The position numbers were made by a program, and so were the translations under genes. This document shows, in pieces, positions 23,241 through 31,492 of a DNA stretch of 38,426 bases. The stretch is from RGIG7213 sp045652135 (GTDB lineage Bacteria; Bacillota; Clostridia; Oscillospirales; CAG-272). Position 1 is the stretch's first letter; every line of letters starts with the position of its first letter. The notes below the pieces were generated by a model, which was given only the letters and a program-made list of their open reading frames with translations, was not told where the DNA came from and did no database searches. The DNA lies in contig JAZRTS010000188.1 in assembly GCA_045652135.1 (NCBI GenBank), positions 1 to 38,426 on the forward strand, written 5' to 3'.

Positions 23241-24038
23241 TTACGCCATACCGAAAAATTTAAGCGCAAGCACCGTCACGCCGACACCGATGGCAATACC
23301 GAGGGCGACGACGATGGCATCGACAAGACGAACGAGTCCCGATATGTAGTTACCTGCGGCAATGTCACGTATTGCGTTGGTGAACGATACTCCCGGCACA
23401 AGCGGCATAAGACAGCCGATAAGCACTCTGTCAAGCACACCGATGCCGATAACACCCGTAAAAATACCTGCAATTACGGTCATCACGGAGCTGCAAATAA
23501 TATTCGTTAAAAGCCTTGACAGCTTTTTTTCGTCAAGAAACACTACAGATGCGTAAAACAGAAATCCGACAATAAATGCAACGGCAGAATCTACGAACGA
23601 ACCGCCGAACATATAAGCAAGTCCCATCGATGCAAGCGCCGAGCCGAGCATAAGCATGTACGGCTTCTGAGGCTTCATCGCATCTATTTCGCAAAGACGT
23701 GAAAATGCATCGTCCACGTTTTGGTATTCGCCTCTGGCTATTGCACGGGAAAGGGAATTTACCGCATCCACCTTGCCGAGATTCGTCGATGCAAGAGGAA
23801 TAGATCGTATACGCAGAAAGTCACGTCTTTTCGGCATCTCAAGCGTTCTTTCCGTAATTCCCGTAGTCAGAAATATACCGTTTGCAACGGTAAATACTTC
23901 AAAATCATGTATTCCGTACGATGTCATAATATGGCTTATCGTGTCTTCAACGCGTACTATATCCGCCCCCGACTGCAGAAGTATTTTTCCTGCGTACGAC
24001 GCCATATCCATCGTTTTTGAGATATTTTCATCTATCAC
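23241..24038 (-). CDS. Threonine/serine exporter, large subunit (ThrE N-terminal half, DUF1212)
   Basis: A 265-residue protein. Residues about 1-120 are a soluble DUF1212 region (AGKILLQSGADIVRVEDTI, HDFEVFTVANGIFLT); the rest holds five or so transmembrane spans, with LIGCLMPLVPGVSFTNAIRDIAAGNYISGLVRLVDAI being the family signature. It pairs with the small subunit downstream. Its start overlaps the stop of the XRE regulator gene at 24035 by 4 bp, which suggests that this regulator controls or senses something linked to the exporter. Confidence 0.92.
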   Translation of the reverse strand: MIDENISKTMDMASYAGKILLQSGADIVRVEDTISHIMTSYGIHDFEVFTVANGIFLTTGITERTLEMPKRRDFLRIRSIPLASTNLGKVDAVNSLSRAIARGEYQNVDDAFSRLCEIDAMKPQKPYMLMLGSALASMGLAYMFGGSFVDSAVAFIVGFLFYASVVFLDEKKLSRLLTNIICSSVMTVIAGIFTGVIGIGVLDRVLIGCLMPLVPGVSFTNAIRDIAAGNYISGLVRLVDAIVVALGIAIGVGVTVLALKFFGMA

Positions 24039-24601
24039 TTCAGTTTTCTCCTGATTTCTGTAACAACACCCGAAATAAATTCGCTTGATCTGTCCTCGCT
24101 TACGGGTAAAATTTCACCCTTTCCATCGGGGATAAATACGGCAAGATCACCGCTTATGCGGTATGTGCCTATAAATCCGCCGTTACGTCTTACAAGCACG
24201 GAATCTCCGTCGTCAGCGTAATTCTGACGGTGTATAAGATAAAGCACCTCGCCGTCTTCAAAGAAGAAATATTCGTTTGAAAAACGTACGAATGCGCAGT
24301 CGTATCCCTCAATGTTATCGGCGTTAACGCACGGACCTTCATCGGAAAGCACCTTTATAACGGGTATTTTTGACGGCGCAGGCGCATCTGTGAAGCTGTC
24401 GCCGTAGCCGTTTATCATCATATCGACCGTTACGGAAAAATAATCGGCTATCAAAGGCAGATATTTTAAATACGAACTGCTTTTTCCTGACTTCCAATCT
24501 GAAACGGCAGATGACGAAAGACCTAAATAATCAAGAAATTCACCTTGCTTGCGGCTGTCCTTTTTAAGGTATTCAAGCACTTTTTGCAAAATCTTATCCA
24601 T
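24035..24601 (-). CDS. XRE transcriptional regulator with degenerate S24-like C-terminus
   Basis: A 188-residue protein. Residues about 6-65 form an XRE helix-turn-helix (KQGEFLDYLGLSSSAVSDWKSGKSSSYLKYLPLIADYFSV is split here by the recognition helix). The C-terminal half resembles an S24/LexA peptidase fold (IPVIKVLSDEGP, YADDGDSVLVRRNGGFIGTYRI) but lacks the SGxSMxP serine motif: the aligned stretch reads GEVLYLIHRQNY. Self-cleavage is therefore not expected and the domain may only dimerise or bind a ligand. It is translationally coupled to the ThrE exporter genes and may regulate them; its targets are unknown. Confidence 0.85.
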   Translation of the reverse strand: MDKILQKVLEYLKKDSRKQGEFLDYLGLSSSAVSDWKSGKSSSYLKYLPLIADYFSVTVDMMINGYGDSFTDAPAPSKIPVIKVLSDEGPCVNADNIEGYDCAFVRFSNEYFFFEDGEVLYLIHRQNYADDGDSVLVRRNGGFIGTYRISGDLAVFIPDGKGEILPVSEDRSSEFISGVVTEIRRKLK

Positions 24602-24609
24602 AACGCACC

Positions 24610-25884
24610 TTATTTTTCAAGTGATGAAATATAGCTTTCGGGTAAAAACTGCGTATCTATCGTATTTGATACGTACTCACGGAATTTTTTGAGCGATGCG
24701 GAATTTCCGTAGTAGCCTATACCGTGATTTTTAGCTTGTTCAGCCGTGTATGTTTCAAGAAAATACACCTTGTTGTTGTAAAATTTTCTCGTAAAATCAA
24801 ATACAGTAGGAGTGAACAGAGCGTTTTCGATAACGGCTGTGTCACGCTCACCGCCCGTGACGATGTCGAACGTTACGATACCGCCGAGCATATTGTAATC
24901 TCTTGCCTGCTCTGCCATAAAGTTTCCGAGTGAGTAGTAGCAAAGCGTTTTGTTTCCGTTTTTGCCCTGCAGCCATTCAACAGGCTGAATCACGTGCGGA
25001 TGGTGTCCTAAAATTACGTCAACCCCTGCATCTGCAAGCTTCTGCGCGTATTCCTTTTGAAAATCGTTATATTTCATTTTATTTTCGTCGCCCCAATGGA
25101 CGGAGGCGATAACGACGTCGGCAGATTCACGTGCCGCTTTCACTTCGGCCTCAAGGTCTGCGTTTTTAAGATACGGAATGTACGTATCGTATCCTTTTGT
25201 CGCTTTCAGATTCGTAAATTCCGTGTAAGCGAGAAATGCGATCTTCACTCCGTTTTGCTCGTATATTCTGATATTGCGGTAATCTTCCTCATTTTTGTAT
25301 CCGCCTACCATCATAACGGGGAGCGTGTCGTAAAATTCGATGGTTCTGTCAAGTCCCTTCGAGCCTTTGTCGAGCATATGGTTGTTTGCAATGCAAATAA
25401 CGTCAAAACCAAGCTCACATAAATCGTGTCCAAGCTCCTGCGGACTGTTGAACTGCGGATACCACGTAAGCTCATATCCCTCACCGCACATCAGCGTTTC
25501 CTGGTTGATAAATGCAACGTCGGCATTTTTTATCATGTCGGAAACATTTGAGTATATCGGTTGGAAATTGTATTTTCTTCCGCCCTTTACCGCCATGCTC
25601 TGCGCATCTCTTACCGTTCCGTAGTAAATGATGTTGTCTCCGACGGCAAGAAACGTCGTACGCTTTTCGGGCTCAACCGGTACGGGCGCGGTAACGGAAT
25701 CCGTTACTTCTTCCGTTACTTCTTCTGTCGTTTCGGTCGAGGTTGTTATTTCATCCGTAGTTATTTCCTCGCTTGTCGGTGTGCTCGCACCCGTCGTGTC
25801 GGCAGGTGTTTCACCGCACGCTGAAAACAAAAATATAAAAATTAATGCAAATGCCAAAAACGATCTTTTCATATAAAAACCCAT
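24610..25884 (-). CDS. CapA family lipoprotein (poly-gamma-glutamate-type metallophosphatase fold)
   Basis: A 424-residue lipoprotein. The lipobox FSAC puts the anchor at Cys23; a Thr/Glu/Ser-rich spacer (about 24-75) follows. The CapA domain has FLAVGDNIIYYGT, FINQETLM, VICIANNHMLDKG, ASVHWGDE and GHHPHVIQPVEW, giving the metal ligands of the calcineurin-like fold. In Bacillus, PgsA/CapA takes part in polyglutamate capsule synthesis, but no capBC genes are here, so the role is open (cell envelope polymer handling is an inference). Start could be 25884 or the ATG at 25872; neither has a good ribosome site and the choice does not change the mature protein. Confidence 0.88.
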   Translation of the reverse strand: MGFYMKRSFLAFALIFIFLFSACGETPADTTGASTPTSEEITTDEITTSTETTEEVTEEVTDSVTAPVPVEPEKRTTFLAVGDNIIYYGTVRDAQSMAVKGGRKYNFQPIYSNVSDMIKNADVAFINQETLMCGEGYELTWYPQFNSPQELGHDLCELGFDVICIANNHMLDKGSKGLDRTIEFYDTLPVMMVGGYKNEEDYRNIRIYEQNGVKIAFLAYTEFTNLKATKGYDTYIPYLKNADLEAEVKAARESADVVIASVHWGDENKMKYNDFQKEYAQKLADAGVDVILGHHPHVIQPVEWLQGKNGNKTLCYYSLGNFMAEQARDYNMLGGIVTFDIVTGGERDTAVIENALFTPTVFDFTRKFYNNKVYFLETYTAEQAKNHGIGYYGNSASLKKFREYVSNTIDTQFLPESYISSLEK

Positions 25885-25905
25885 TTCACAATATTATTTC
25901 ATTTT

Positions 25906-25934
25906 AGTATAACAGATATTAAATAACTATTCAA
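25906..25934 (-). promoter_or_regulatory. Promoter of capA-like gene
   Basis: Minus-strand TTGAAT (25934-25929) and TATACT (25911-25906), 17-base spacer. Confidence 0.75.
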
Positions 25935-25953
25935 GAGGTTAAGAGAAAAAATA

Positions 25954-26463
25954 TTATTCTGTATACAGTTCATCGCAATACCACCTCACGGGATTTTCGG
26001 AAATGTATTTCACGATTTCTTCATAGTCCTTTCTCCCCCTGATAACGTGATCGTGAAATCCCCGTTGCCAAATATTCTTGCCGTATTCTTTATTAGAAAA
26101 TCTTTTGAATGTCGATACAAAATGCGACACAAACGAGGTTTGCCTTGTAGGGGTCGACGTTCTCGGCGACCCGTCCTCGCGAACAAATAATATAAGATGA
26201 ATATGGTTCGGCATAATAACGTATTGGTCTACGGCTATATTTTCATAAAATCCATTCATTTGTTTTATGTATTTATCCGCAATCATTCCGTATGGCAATT
26301 GAACGTTTTTCGGGTCGCCGAGGACGTCGACCCCTACGATGCGAGATAAAATCTGTTGCCTGCCTCCCGTACATAGTGTTATGAAATATGCTCCCGTTGT
26401 ATTGTAATCAAAATTCTTTAATCTTGCAGGTTTTCTTTGCGGCAATTCTTTTTTATTATCCAT
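25954..26463 (-). CDS. REP-associated tyrosine (Y1/HUH) transposase, RAYT
   Basis: A 169-residue single-strand HUH transposase of the Y1 family. The start MDNKKELPQRKPARLKNFDYNTTGAYFIT is typical (split here: DYNTTGAYFITLCT at 19-32), the metal-binding HUH pair is His87/His89 in MPNHIHLIL, and the catalytic Tyr is Tyr147 or Tyr153 in DYEEIVKYISENP. Such enzymes cut and join REP hairpins at a GTAG foot. Start 26463 has GAGGGTG upstream. Two GTAG-footed palindromes lie inside the gene and are translated in frame: residues 43-51 (VGVDVLGDP) and 97-106 (DGSPRTSTPT), in variable loops. The frame is intact, so activity is possible. Confidence 0.92.
   Translation of the reverse strand: MDNKKELPQRKPARLKNFDYNTTGAYFITLCTGGRQQILSRIVGVDVLGDPKNVQLPYGMIADKYIKQMNGFYENIAVDQYVIMPNHIHLILFVREDGSPRTSTPTRQTSFVSHFVSTFKRFSNKEYGKNIWQRGFHDHVIRGRKDYEEIVKYISENPVRWYCDELYTE
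26147..26173 (+). repeat. REP-like hairpin A inside the transposase gene
   Basis: GTAG (26147-26150) followed by GGGTCG-A-CG-TTCT-CG-G-CGACCC: a stem of 6 + 2 bp with one internal mismatch and a TTCT loop. It is an inverted, 26-of-27 identical copy of 26311-26337. Confidence 0.85.
26311..26337 (-). repeat. REP-like hairpin B inside the transposase gene
   Basis: On the minus strand GTAG (26337-26334) followed by the same hairpin as copy A with one base change in the loop region. Copies A and B face each other 137 bp apart, like a BIME unit. Confidence 0.85.
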
Positions 26464-26479
26464 TCGTATCACCCTCATC

Positions 26480-26508
26480 ATTATAACACAAATCGGCAGG
26501 GAAAACAA
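26480..26508 (-). promoter_or_regulatory. Promoter of the RAYT gene
   Basis: Minus-strand TTGTTT (26508-26503) and TATAAT (26485-26480), 17-base spacer. Confidence 0.7.
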
Positions 26509-26512
26509 GTTT

Positions 26513-26540
26513 GGCGGTGGGAGCAAGCCCCACGCCCTAC
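26513..26540 (-). repeat. GTAG-footed hairpin C upstream of the transposase
   Basis: On the minus strand GTAG (26540-26537) is followed by a GGC-GTGGG / CCCAC-GCC stem with a one-base bulge and a 7-base loop. It marks the other edge of the transposon-like segment. Its loop and stem sequence differ from hairpins A and B, but the GTAGGG foot is shared. Confidence 0.7.
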
Positions 26541-26681
26541 GGGTGTAAACATCTTTATGAGAATCGGCCTGATCTTGTCTTTTTTCTGTTTTTTATCTTC
26601 TCCATTATCATCACCGTTTTTATTATACATTTAATTTTAAAAAACAACAATATATCTTATCAAAATTTCAAATATCACGTA

Positions 26682-26710
26682 TTGATTTTTATTTATTTAT
26701 ATGATAGAAT
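26682..26710 (+). promoter_or_regulatory. Sigma-A promoter of the asnB operon
   Basis: TTGATT at 26682-26687 and TAGAAT at 26705-26710, 17-base spacer. Confidence 0.78.
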
Positions 26711-26752
26711 AAAATGAATTGCTATGTAAATTTATGTAAAGAGGATATATAT

Positions 26753-28600
26753 ATGTGCGGATTTGCAGGCTTTGTAAGCAAAAAGTCATACGATAAAAGC
26801 GAAACGGTAAAAAAGATGGCAGAAACCATCGTACACAGAGGGCCCGACAGCGACGGATATTTTCTCGAAGGTGACGTTGCCTTCGGCTTCCGCCGTCTGA
26901 GCATCATTGACCTTGAAAAAGGTCACCAGCCAATCGTGTCCGTGTGCGGAAGATACGTCATCGTTTTTAACGGCGAAATATATAACTACCGTGAAATACG
27001 CGAAAAACTCATAAGCGAGCACGGTCTTTCCTTCAAAACGAACTGTGATACCGAGGTCGTTCTGAACGCTTACTCCGTATATAAAAACGAAACCGCGTCA
27101 CACCTTCGCGGAATGTTTGCATTCGTTATATATGACAGAGAGAAAAAAACACTTTACGGTGCGCGCGACTACTTCGGTATTAAGCCGTTTTATTACGGAT
27201 TTTTCGATGGGGACCTTCTGTTCGGCTCCGAAATAAAGTCATTTTTGCCTCACCCGTCATTTAAAAAGGAAATAAACCGCGACGCGCTTAAAATGTACCT
27301 TGAATTCCAATATTCTCCGATGAAAGAATGTATGTTCAAGAACGTTTTCAAGCTCACTCCCGGTCACTATTTTACGTACGAAGACGGAAAGTTTGAAGAA
27401 ACGGCATACTTTGAACCCGTTTTTTCACCCGAAAAAAGAAGCTTCGAAAACGCCGTGAAGCTCATCGACGAAACGGTGCTTTCCTCGGTTGAATACCATC
27501 AGATAGCAGACGTTGAGGTTGGCTCGTTTTTATCCGGAGGAGTTGACTCAAGCTACGTTGCATCAACGGTAAGAAAAGGCAGAATAAAGCCGATGAAAAC
27601 GTATTCAGTCGGTTTTAAGATAGAGGGATTCGATGAAACCGGCTTGGCAAAGGATCTTTGCGACATTCTTAACATCCCCAACAAGCAGAAAAATATCACC
27701 CCCGATGAATTTTTCAAAGCGCTTCCGTACGTTCAGTACCATTCAGACGAGCCTCACGCAAACCTTTCCGCAGTTCCGCTTTATTATCTTTCACAGCTTG
27801 CAAGCGAGGATGTGAAGGTCGTTTTGAGCGGCGAGGGCGCCGACGAGCTGTTCGGCGGTTACGACTGGTATATTCAGAGTACAGCTTCAAGGTTATACAA
27901 ACGTCTTCCGATAAGCTTGCGCCGTGCGGCGGCAAGTGTGTTCGGAAAAATCCCCAACAGACATATAAAAACGTTCTTTACGTCGAACGCAAAGACGGTC
28001 GAGGAAACGTATATCGGACAGGCGTTCATAATGGGCGACGATATGGCTGACAGAATAACGAACGAAAAATATAAAAGCGCTATGTCGTATAAAGACGTGA
28101 CTGCGCCTTACTACGAAAAGGTCAAGGATTGCGACGATCTTACGAAGAAAATGTATCTCGACATGAATCTGTGGCTTCCTTACGACATTCTCCTGAAGGC
28201 TGACAAGATGACTATGGCGCACTCACTCGAAGCAAGGGTGCCGTATCTTGACCGCGAGGTCTGGTCGCTTGCAAAAACGCTCACGTCAAGCCAGAAAATG
28301 AAAGGCAGACACACAAAACGCGCATTCCGTGCGGCAGCTTTGTCACACATTCCCGAACAGTGGGCAAACAGAAAGAAGGCAGGCTTTATGGTGCCTTTCC
28401 GCGTGTGGATAAAGGATGAAAAATACGGCGCACCCATCAAAAAAGCATTTTCCTCCTCATACGCGCGTGAATTTTTTGATACGGACTATCTTAACACTCT
28501 TCTTGACGAGCATCTGAACGGCAAGAAGAACAACGCACGTGTAATATACACGGTATATTCGTTCTTGCTTTGGTACGAACAGTATTTTATATTGAGGTAA
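26753..28600 (+). CDS. asnB: Asparagine synthase (glutamine-hydrolysing)-type amidotransferase
   Basis: A 615-residue AsnB-family protein. Translation from the ATG at 26753 gives MCGFAGF, exposing Cys2, the glutaminase nucleophile; AAGAGG lies 8 bases upstream, so the longer frame from 26714 is rejected. The glutaminase domain (about 2-200) has HRGPDSDGYF, RRLSIIDLEKGHQP and FNGEIYNYREIREKL; the synthetase domain has the PP-loop SGGVDSSYVAS and SGEGADELFGGY. It amidates a carboxylate, usually aspartate, using glutamine and ATP. The next gene looks like a D-aspartate ligase, and AsnH-type paralogues in lactic bacteria amidate D-Asp in the cell wall, so a wall role is a real alternative to asparagine synthesis. 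Confidence 0.93.
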   Translation: MCGFAGFVSKKSYDKSETVKKMAETIVHRGPDSDGYFLEGDVAFGFRRLSIIDLEKGHQPIVSVCGRYVIVFNGEIYNYREIREKLISEHGLSFKTNCDTEVVLNAYSVYKNETASHLRGMFAFVIYDREKKTLYGARDYFGIKPFYYGFFDGDLLFGSEIKSFLPHPSFKKEINRDALKMYLEFQYSPMKECMFKNVFKLTPGHYFTYEDGKFEETAYFEPVFSPEKRSFENAVKLIDETVLSSVEYHQIADVEVGSFLSGGVDSSYVASTVRKGRIKPMKTYSVGFKIEGFDETGLAKDLCDILNIPNKQKNITPDEFFKALPYVQYHSDEPHANLSAVPLYYLSQLASEDVKVVLSGEGADELFGGYDWYIQSTASRLYKRLPISLRRAAASVFGKIPNRHIKTFFTSNAKTVEETYIGQAFIMGDDMADRITNEKYKSAMSYKDVTAPYYEKVKDCDDLTKKMYLDMNLWLPYDILLKADKMTMAHSLEARVPYLDREVWSLAKTLTSSQKMKGRHTKRAFRAAALSHIPEQWANRKKAGFMVPFRVWIKDEKYGAPIKKAFSSSYAREFFDTDYLNTLLDEHLNGKKNNARVIYTVYSFLLWYEQYFILR

Positions 28601-28604
28601 AAAA

Positions 28605-29834
28605 ATGGCAGATAACAAATTTTTTCCGATAGTTCTCGGAAGTGATGAAAACGCGTACGGTACGGCGCGTATATTTAATAAAGAGTACGGAATAAAGCCG
28701 CTTCTTCTTTGCACAAGGTTGCTTGTGCCGACACAACACAGCCGCTTGTTTACGGTAAAAATAATTGATAATTTCAATCAAAGCGACGTATTTGTCCGTG
28801 AGCTTTCAAAGGTTCTTAACGAGTATAAGGAAAAGTACGAAAAGCTCGTCGTCATTTCCTGCTCCGACTATTACACAGCGCTTATGTCCGAAAATTACGA
28901 TAAATTCAACGGACTCGTTTGCAATCCTTTCCCGAAGTTCGACTTACTTGAACAGCTTGACACAAAGGACAAATTTTACGCATTATGCGAAAAGCACGGT
29001 ATTGATTATCCCGAAACGCTCGTCGTTGACAAAGACGAAAGACTTACTGCGCTTGACAAGCTTACGTTTAAATTCCCCATTGTCGTCAAGCCCGAAAATA
29101 GTAATGCGACGGAATATCTCGAATGTAGCTTTGAGGGAAAAAAGAAGGTATTTTTCTTCGATACAGCGAAAGAATATCTTGATATGGTAGAACAAATGAA
29201 CAAATCGGGGTATTCGGGCAAGCTCATAATCCAGAAATTTATCAAGGGTGACGACTCCGCAATGAGAGTTATGAACTGCTATTCCGACAAAAACGGCAAA
29301 GTCCGCGCAATGTGTCTCGGACAGCCGGTTCTGGAGGAATATCATCCCAAATCTCTCGGTAACTACGCGGCGATAATTTCAAGAAGCGACGAAAAGCTTT
29401 ATAAAAACATAAAAAAATTCCTTGAAGATATCGGCTACACGGGCTTTTCCAATTTTGATATGAAATACGACAGCGAAAACGGAAAATACTATCTTATGGA
29501 GATAAATCCGCGCCCCGGCAGAAGCAGCTTTTACGTATACGCATCGGGTATAAACCTTATGAAGTATATGGTTGACGACGTATTTGATGAAAACAAGGAA
29601 TGTGTTTACGGAGATAACACGACTTTGTGGGCGAACGTCAGCAAGTACGTTATGTTCAAATATACTGCAAGTGAGCAGTTAAGGGCGGAAATGAAAAAAC
29701 TCGTAAAAGAGAAAAAATATATGCGCACGCTCGACTGCAAGGAAGACAGAAATATCAAACGCTTCCTTAAGATAAAACGGTATTATTTCGGACAGTGCAG
29801 AAGCTATCAAAAATATTATTTTTCAAAGTCATAA
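28605..29834 (+). CDS. ATP-grasp ligase, D-aspartate ligase-like
   Basis: A 409-residue ATP-grasp enzyme. The N-terminus FFPIVLGSDENAYGTARIFNKEYGI resembles the D-aspartate ligase (Aslfm) group, which adds D-Asp to the side-chain amine of Lys in peptidoglycan precursors. The ATP-grasp fold follows with FPIVVKPENSNATEY (lysine), KLIIQKFIKGDDSAMRVM and the metal-binding YLMEINPRPGRSSFYVY. It starts 4 bases after asnB with a GAGG site, and malQ follows by 11 bases. Alternatives are another carboxylate-amine ligase making a natural product or a wall modification. The family call is from recalled pattern similarity, so the substrate is uncertain. Confidence 0.82.
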   Translation: MADNKFFPIVLGSDENAYGTARIFNKEYGIKPLLLCTRLLVPTQHSRLFTVKIIDNFNQSDVFVRELSKVLNEYKEKYEKLVVISCSDYYTALMSENYDKFNGLVCNPFPKFDLLEQLDTKDKFYALCEKHGIDYPETLVVDKDERLTALDKLTFKFPIVVKPENSNATEYLECSFEGKKKVFFFDTAKEYLDMVEQMNKSGYSGKLIIQKFIKGDDSAMRVMNCYSDKNGKVRAMCLGQPVLEEYHPKSLGNYAAIISRSDEKLYKNIKKFLEDIGYTGFSNFDMKYDSENGKYYLMEINPRPGRSSFYVYASGINLMKYMVDDVFDENKECVYGDNTTLWANVSKYVMFKYTASEQLRAEMKKLVKEKKYMRTLDCKEDRNIKRFLKIKRYYFGQCRSYQKYYFSKS

Positions 29835-29845
29835 GAGGTAATGAA

Positions 29846-31336
29846 ATGAAAAGACAAAGCGGAGTTCTTATGAACATTTCTTCGCTTCCTTCACCGTACG
29901 GAATCGGTGTTATCGGAAAGCAAGCGGAGGATTTTGCAAAAAAAGTAAAGAAAATGGGATTTTCCAAATGGCAGATACTGCCGTTGAATCCCCCCGGTGC
30001 AGGCAACAGCCCGTATTCCTCAGACGGTGCATTTGCGGGAAATATTCTTTATATCGATCCTGAAAAGCTTGCCCAAGACGGTCTTGTAACAAATGAAGAC
30101 GTAAAGGCTTGTTATTACAACGGTACGCCGTACAGGGTAAATTACACGGAAGTCACGGAAAAAAAGCTTGCGCTTCTGAAAATGGCTTACGAAAATATCA
30201 CAGATGAATACAAATCGGGAACGGTTGCGTTTTTGAAAAATGCCGAAAACTTCAACTACGCATATTTCAAGGCTTTGAAGGAGCATTTCGGCGGTGAGCC
30301 GTTCTATAATTGGAAAAAAGAATACAAGGTGAGAACACTCGCTGAGGAACATAAGGGTGAATTCCGTGATGAAATATTTTTCCACGGCTTCTGTATGTAC
30401 GTTTTTATGCGTCAATGGAAAGAGTTCAAAAAGAACGTAAACGATCTGGGAATTGAACTTATAGGCGATATGCCCATATACGTAAACTTAGACTCTGCCG
30501 ATGTCTGGTCGCATACAGACCTGTTTTTGCTTAACAAAAACACTTTCCGTCCCCAGCTCGTTGCAGGAGTTCCGCCCGATTATTTTTCAGAGGACGGACA
30601 GCTTTGGGGCAATCCCTTATTCGATTGGAAGGCTATGGAAGAAGACGGCTTTAATTGGTGGGTACAGAGAATTGCGCACAGCCTTTCCCTTTACGATACG
30701 CTTCGCATCGACCATTTCAGAGGATTTGCATCGTTCTGGGCAGTCGGCGCAAAAGAAGAAACGGCAAGAAACGGCAAATGGAAAAAAGGTCCCGGCATGA
30801 AGCTGTTCGACGCGGTCAACAAAAAGCTGAAGAACCCGTCTATTATCGCAGAGGACCTCGGAGAGTTCGGCAAGGATGTCGAAAATCTTCTTAAAGATAC
30901 GGGATTTGCCGGAATGCGTGTAATTCAGTTCGGATTTGACGGCAAGGACAACTCACATCTTCCTCAAAATCACCCCAAAAACTGTATTGCATACACGGGT
31001 ACGCACGACAACGATACCGTGCTCGGCTGGCTTTATTCAATCGCCGAGGATGAAACGAGAAAGCTCGTGCTCGATTACTGCGGTTTCAAGGATTGGAATT
31101 GGGGCGAGGGCGGATTTTATTCACGCTCGGTGAGAGCAGTCATTGAAGCTGTGTGGAGATCCCCTGCCGCTTTGGCTATCGTTCCCGTTCAGGATATGTG
31201 CGGCTTCGGCTCGGATACAAGAATAAATGTCCCCGGTACACCCGACGGCAACTGGGAAGTCCGTTTCACACAAGAACAGCTTGACAGCATAGATACGGAA
31301 TATTTCAAACGCATAAATACCGTTTTCGTTCGGTAA
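29846..31336 (+). CDS. malQ: 4-alpha-glucanotransferase (amylomaltase, GH77)
   Basis: MalQ of 496 residues. It transfers alpha-1,4-glucan segments between maltodextrins, releasing glucose. Motifs include the N-terminal GVLMNISSLPSPYGIG, NSPYSSDGAFAGN, GDMPIYVNLDSADVW, nucleophile Asp in LRIDHFRGF, acid/base Glu in IIAEDLGE and the third Asp in TGTHDNDTV. The frame extends to 29795, but the ATG at 29846 follows AAGAGG and starts with the family's usual KRQSGVLM. It lies 11 bases after the ATP-grasp gene, so a glycogen/maltodextrin enzyme is placed in an apparent cell-wall or amide operon; no other glycogen genes are nearby. Confidence 0.96.
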   Translation: MKRQSGVLMNISSLPSPYGIGVIGKQAEDFAKKVKKMGFSKWQILPLNPPGAGNSPYSSDGAFAGNILYIDPEKLAQDGLVTNEDVKACYYNGTPYRVNYTEVTEKKLALLKMAYENITDEYKSGTVAFLKNAENFNYAYFKALKEHFGGEPFYNWKKEYKVRTLAEEHKGEFRDEIFFHGFCMYVFMRQWKEFKKNVNDLGIELIGDMPIYVNLDSADVWSHTDLFLLNKNTFRPQLVAGVPPDYFSEDGQLWGNPLFDWKAMEEDGFNWWVQRIAHSLSLYDTLRIDHFRGFASFWAVGAKEETARNGKWKKGPGMKLFDAVNKKLKNPSIIAEDLGEFGKDVENLLKDTGFAGMRVIQFGFDGKDNSHLPQNHPKNCIAYTGTHDNDTVLGWLYSIAEDETRKLVLDYCGFKDWNWGEGGFYSRSVRAVIEAVWRSPAALAIVPVQDMCGFGSDTRINVPGTPDGNWEVRFTQEQLDSIDTEYFKRINTVFVR

Positions 31337-31351
31337 TACGTTTACAGACGG

Positions 31352-31384
31352 TCGGCAGAGATGATACATCTCTGCCGATTTTTT
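31352..31384 (+). terminator. Terminator of the asnB-malQ operon
   Basis: TCGGCAGAGATG and CATCTCTGCCGA form a perfect 12-bp stem with a 3-base loop, followed by six T. Confidence 0.95.
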
Positions 31385-31492
31385 ACGATAGCTTTAATGA
31401 CCTGTACAGGCACGGCTTGCAATTCCCTTTCTATGAAGCCTTTAATGAAAAAATTCGTATTATGTCATAACCACCGCCCTTTACCGTCAACC
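31385..31492. other. Gene-free stretch between the malQ terminator and the candidate RNA
   Basis: With 31493-31715 this forms a 379-base region with no supported gene. This first part has no hairpin of note and only the weak promoter-like pair TTGCAA/TTTAAT. Two copies of ACCACCG (31470 and 31490 areas) are present. Confidence 0.5.

Noticed and set aside
26437..26717. Short plus-strand frames between the transposase and asnB
   Set aside because: They run through hairpin C and the asnB promoter, have no ribosome site and no recognisable domain.
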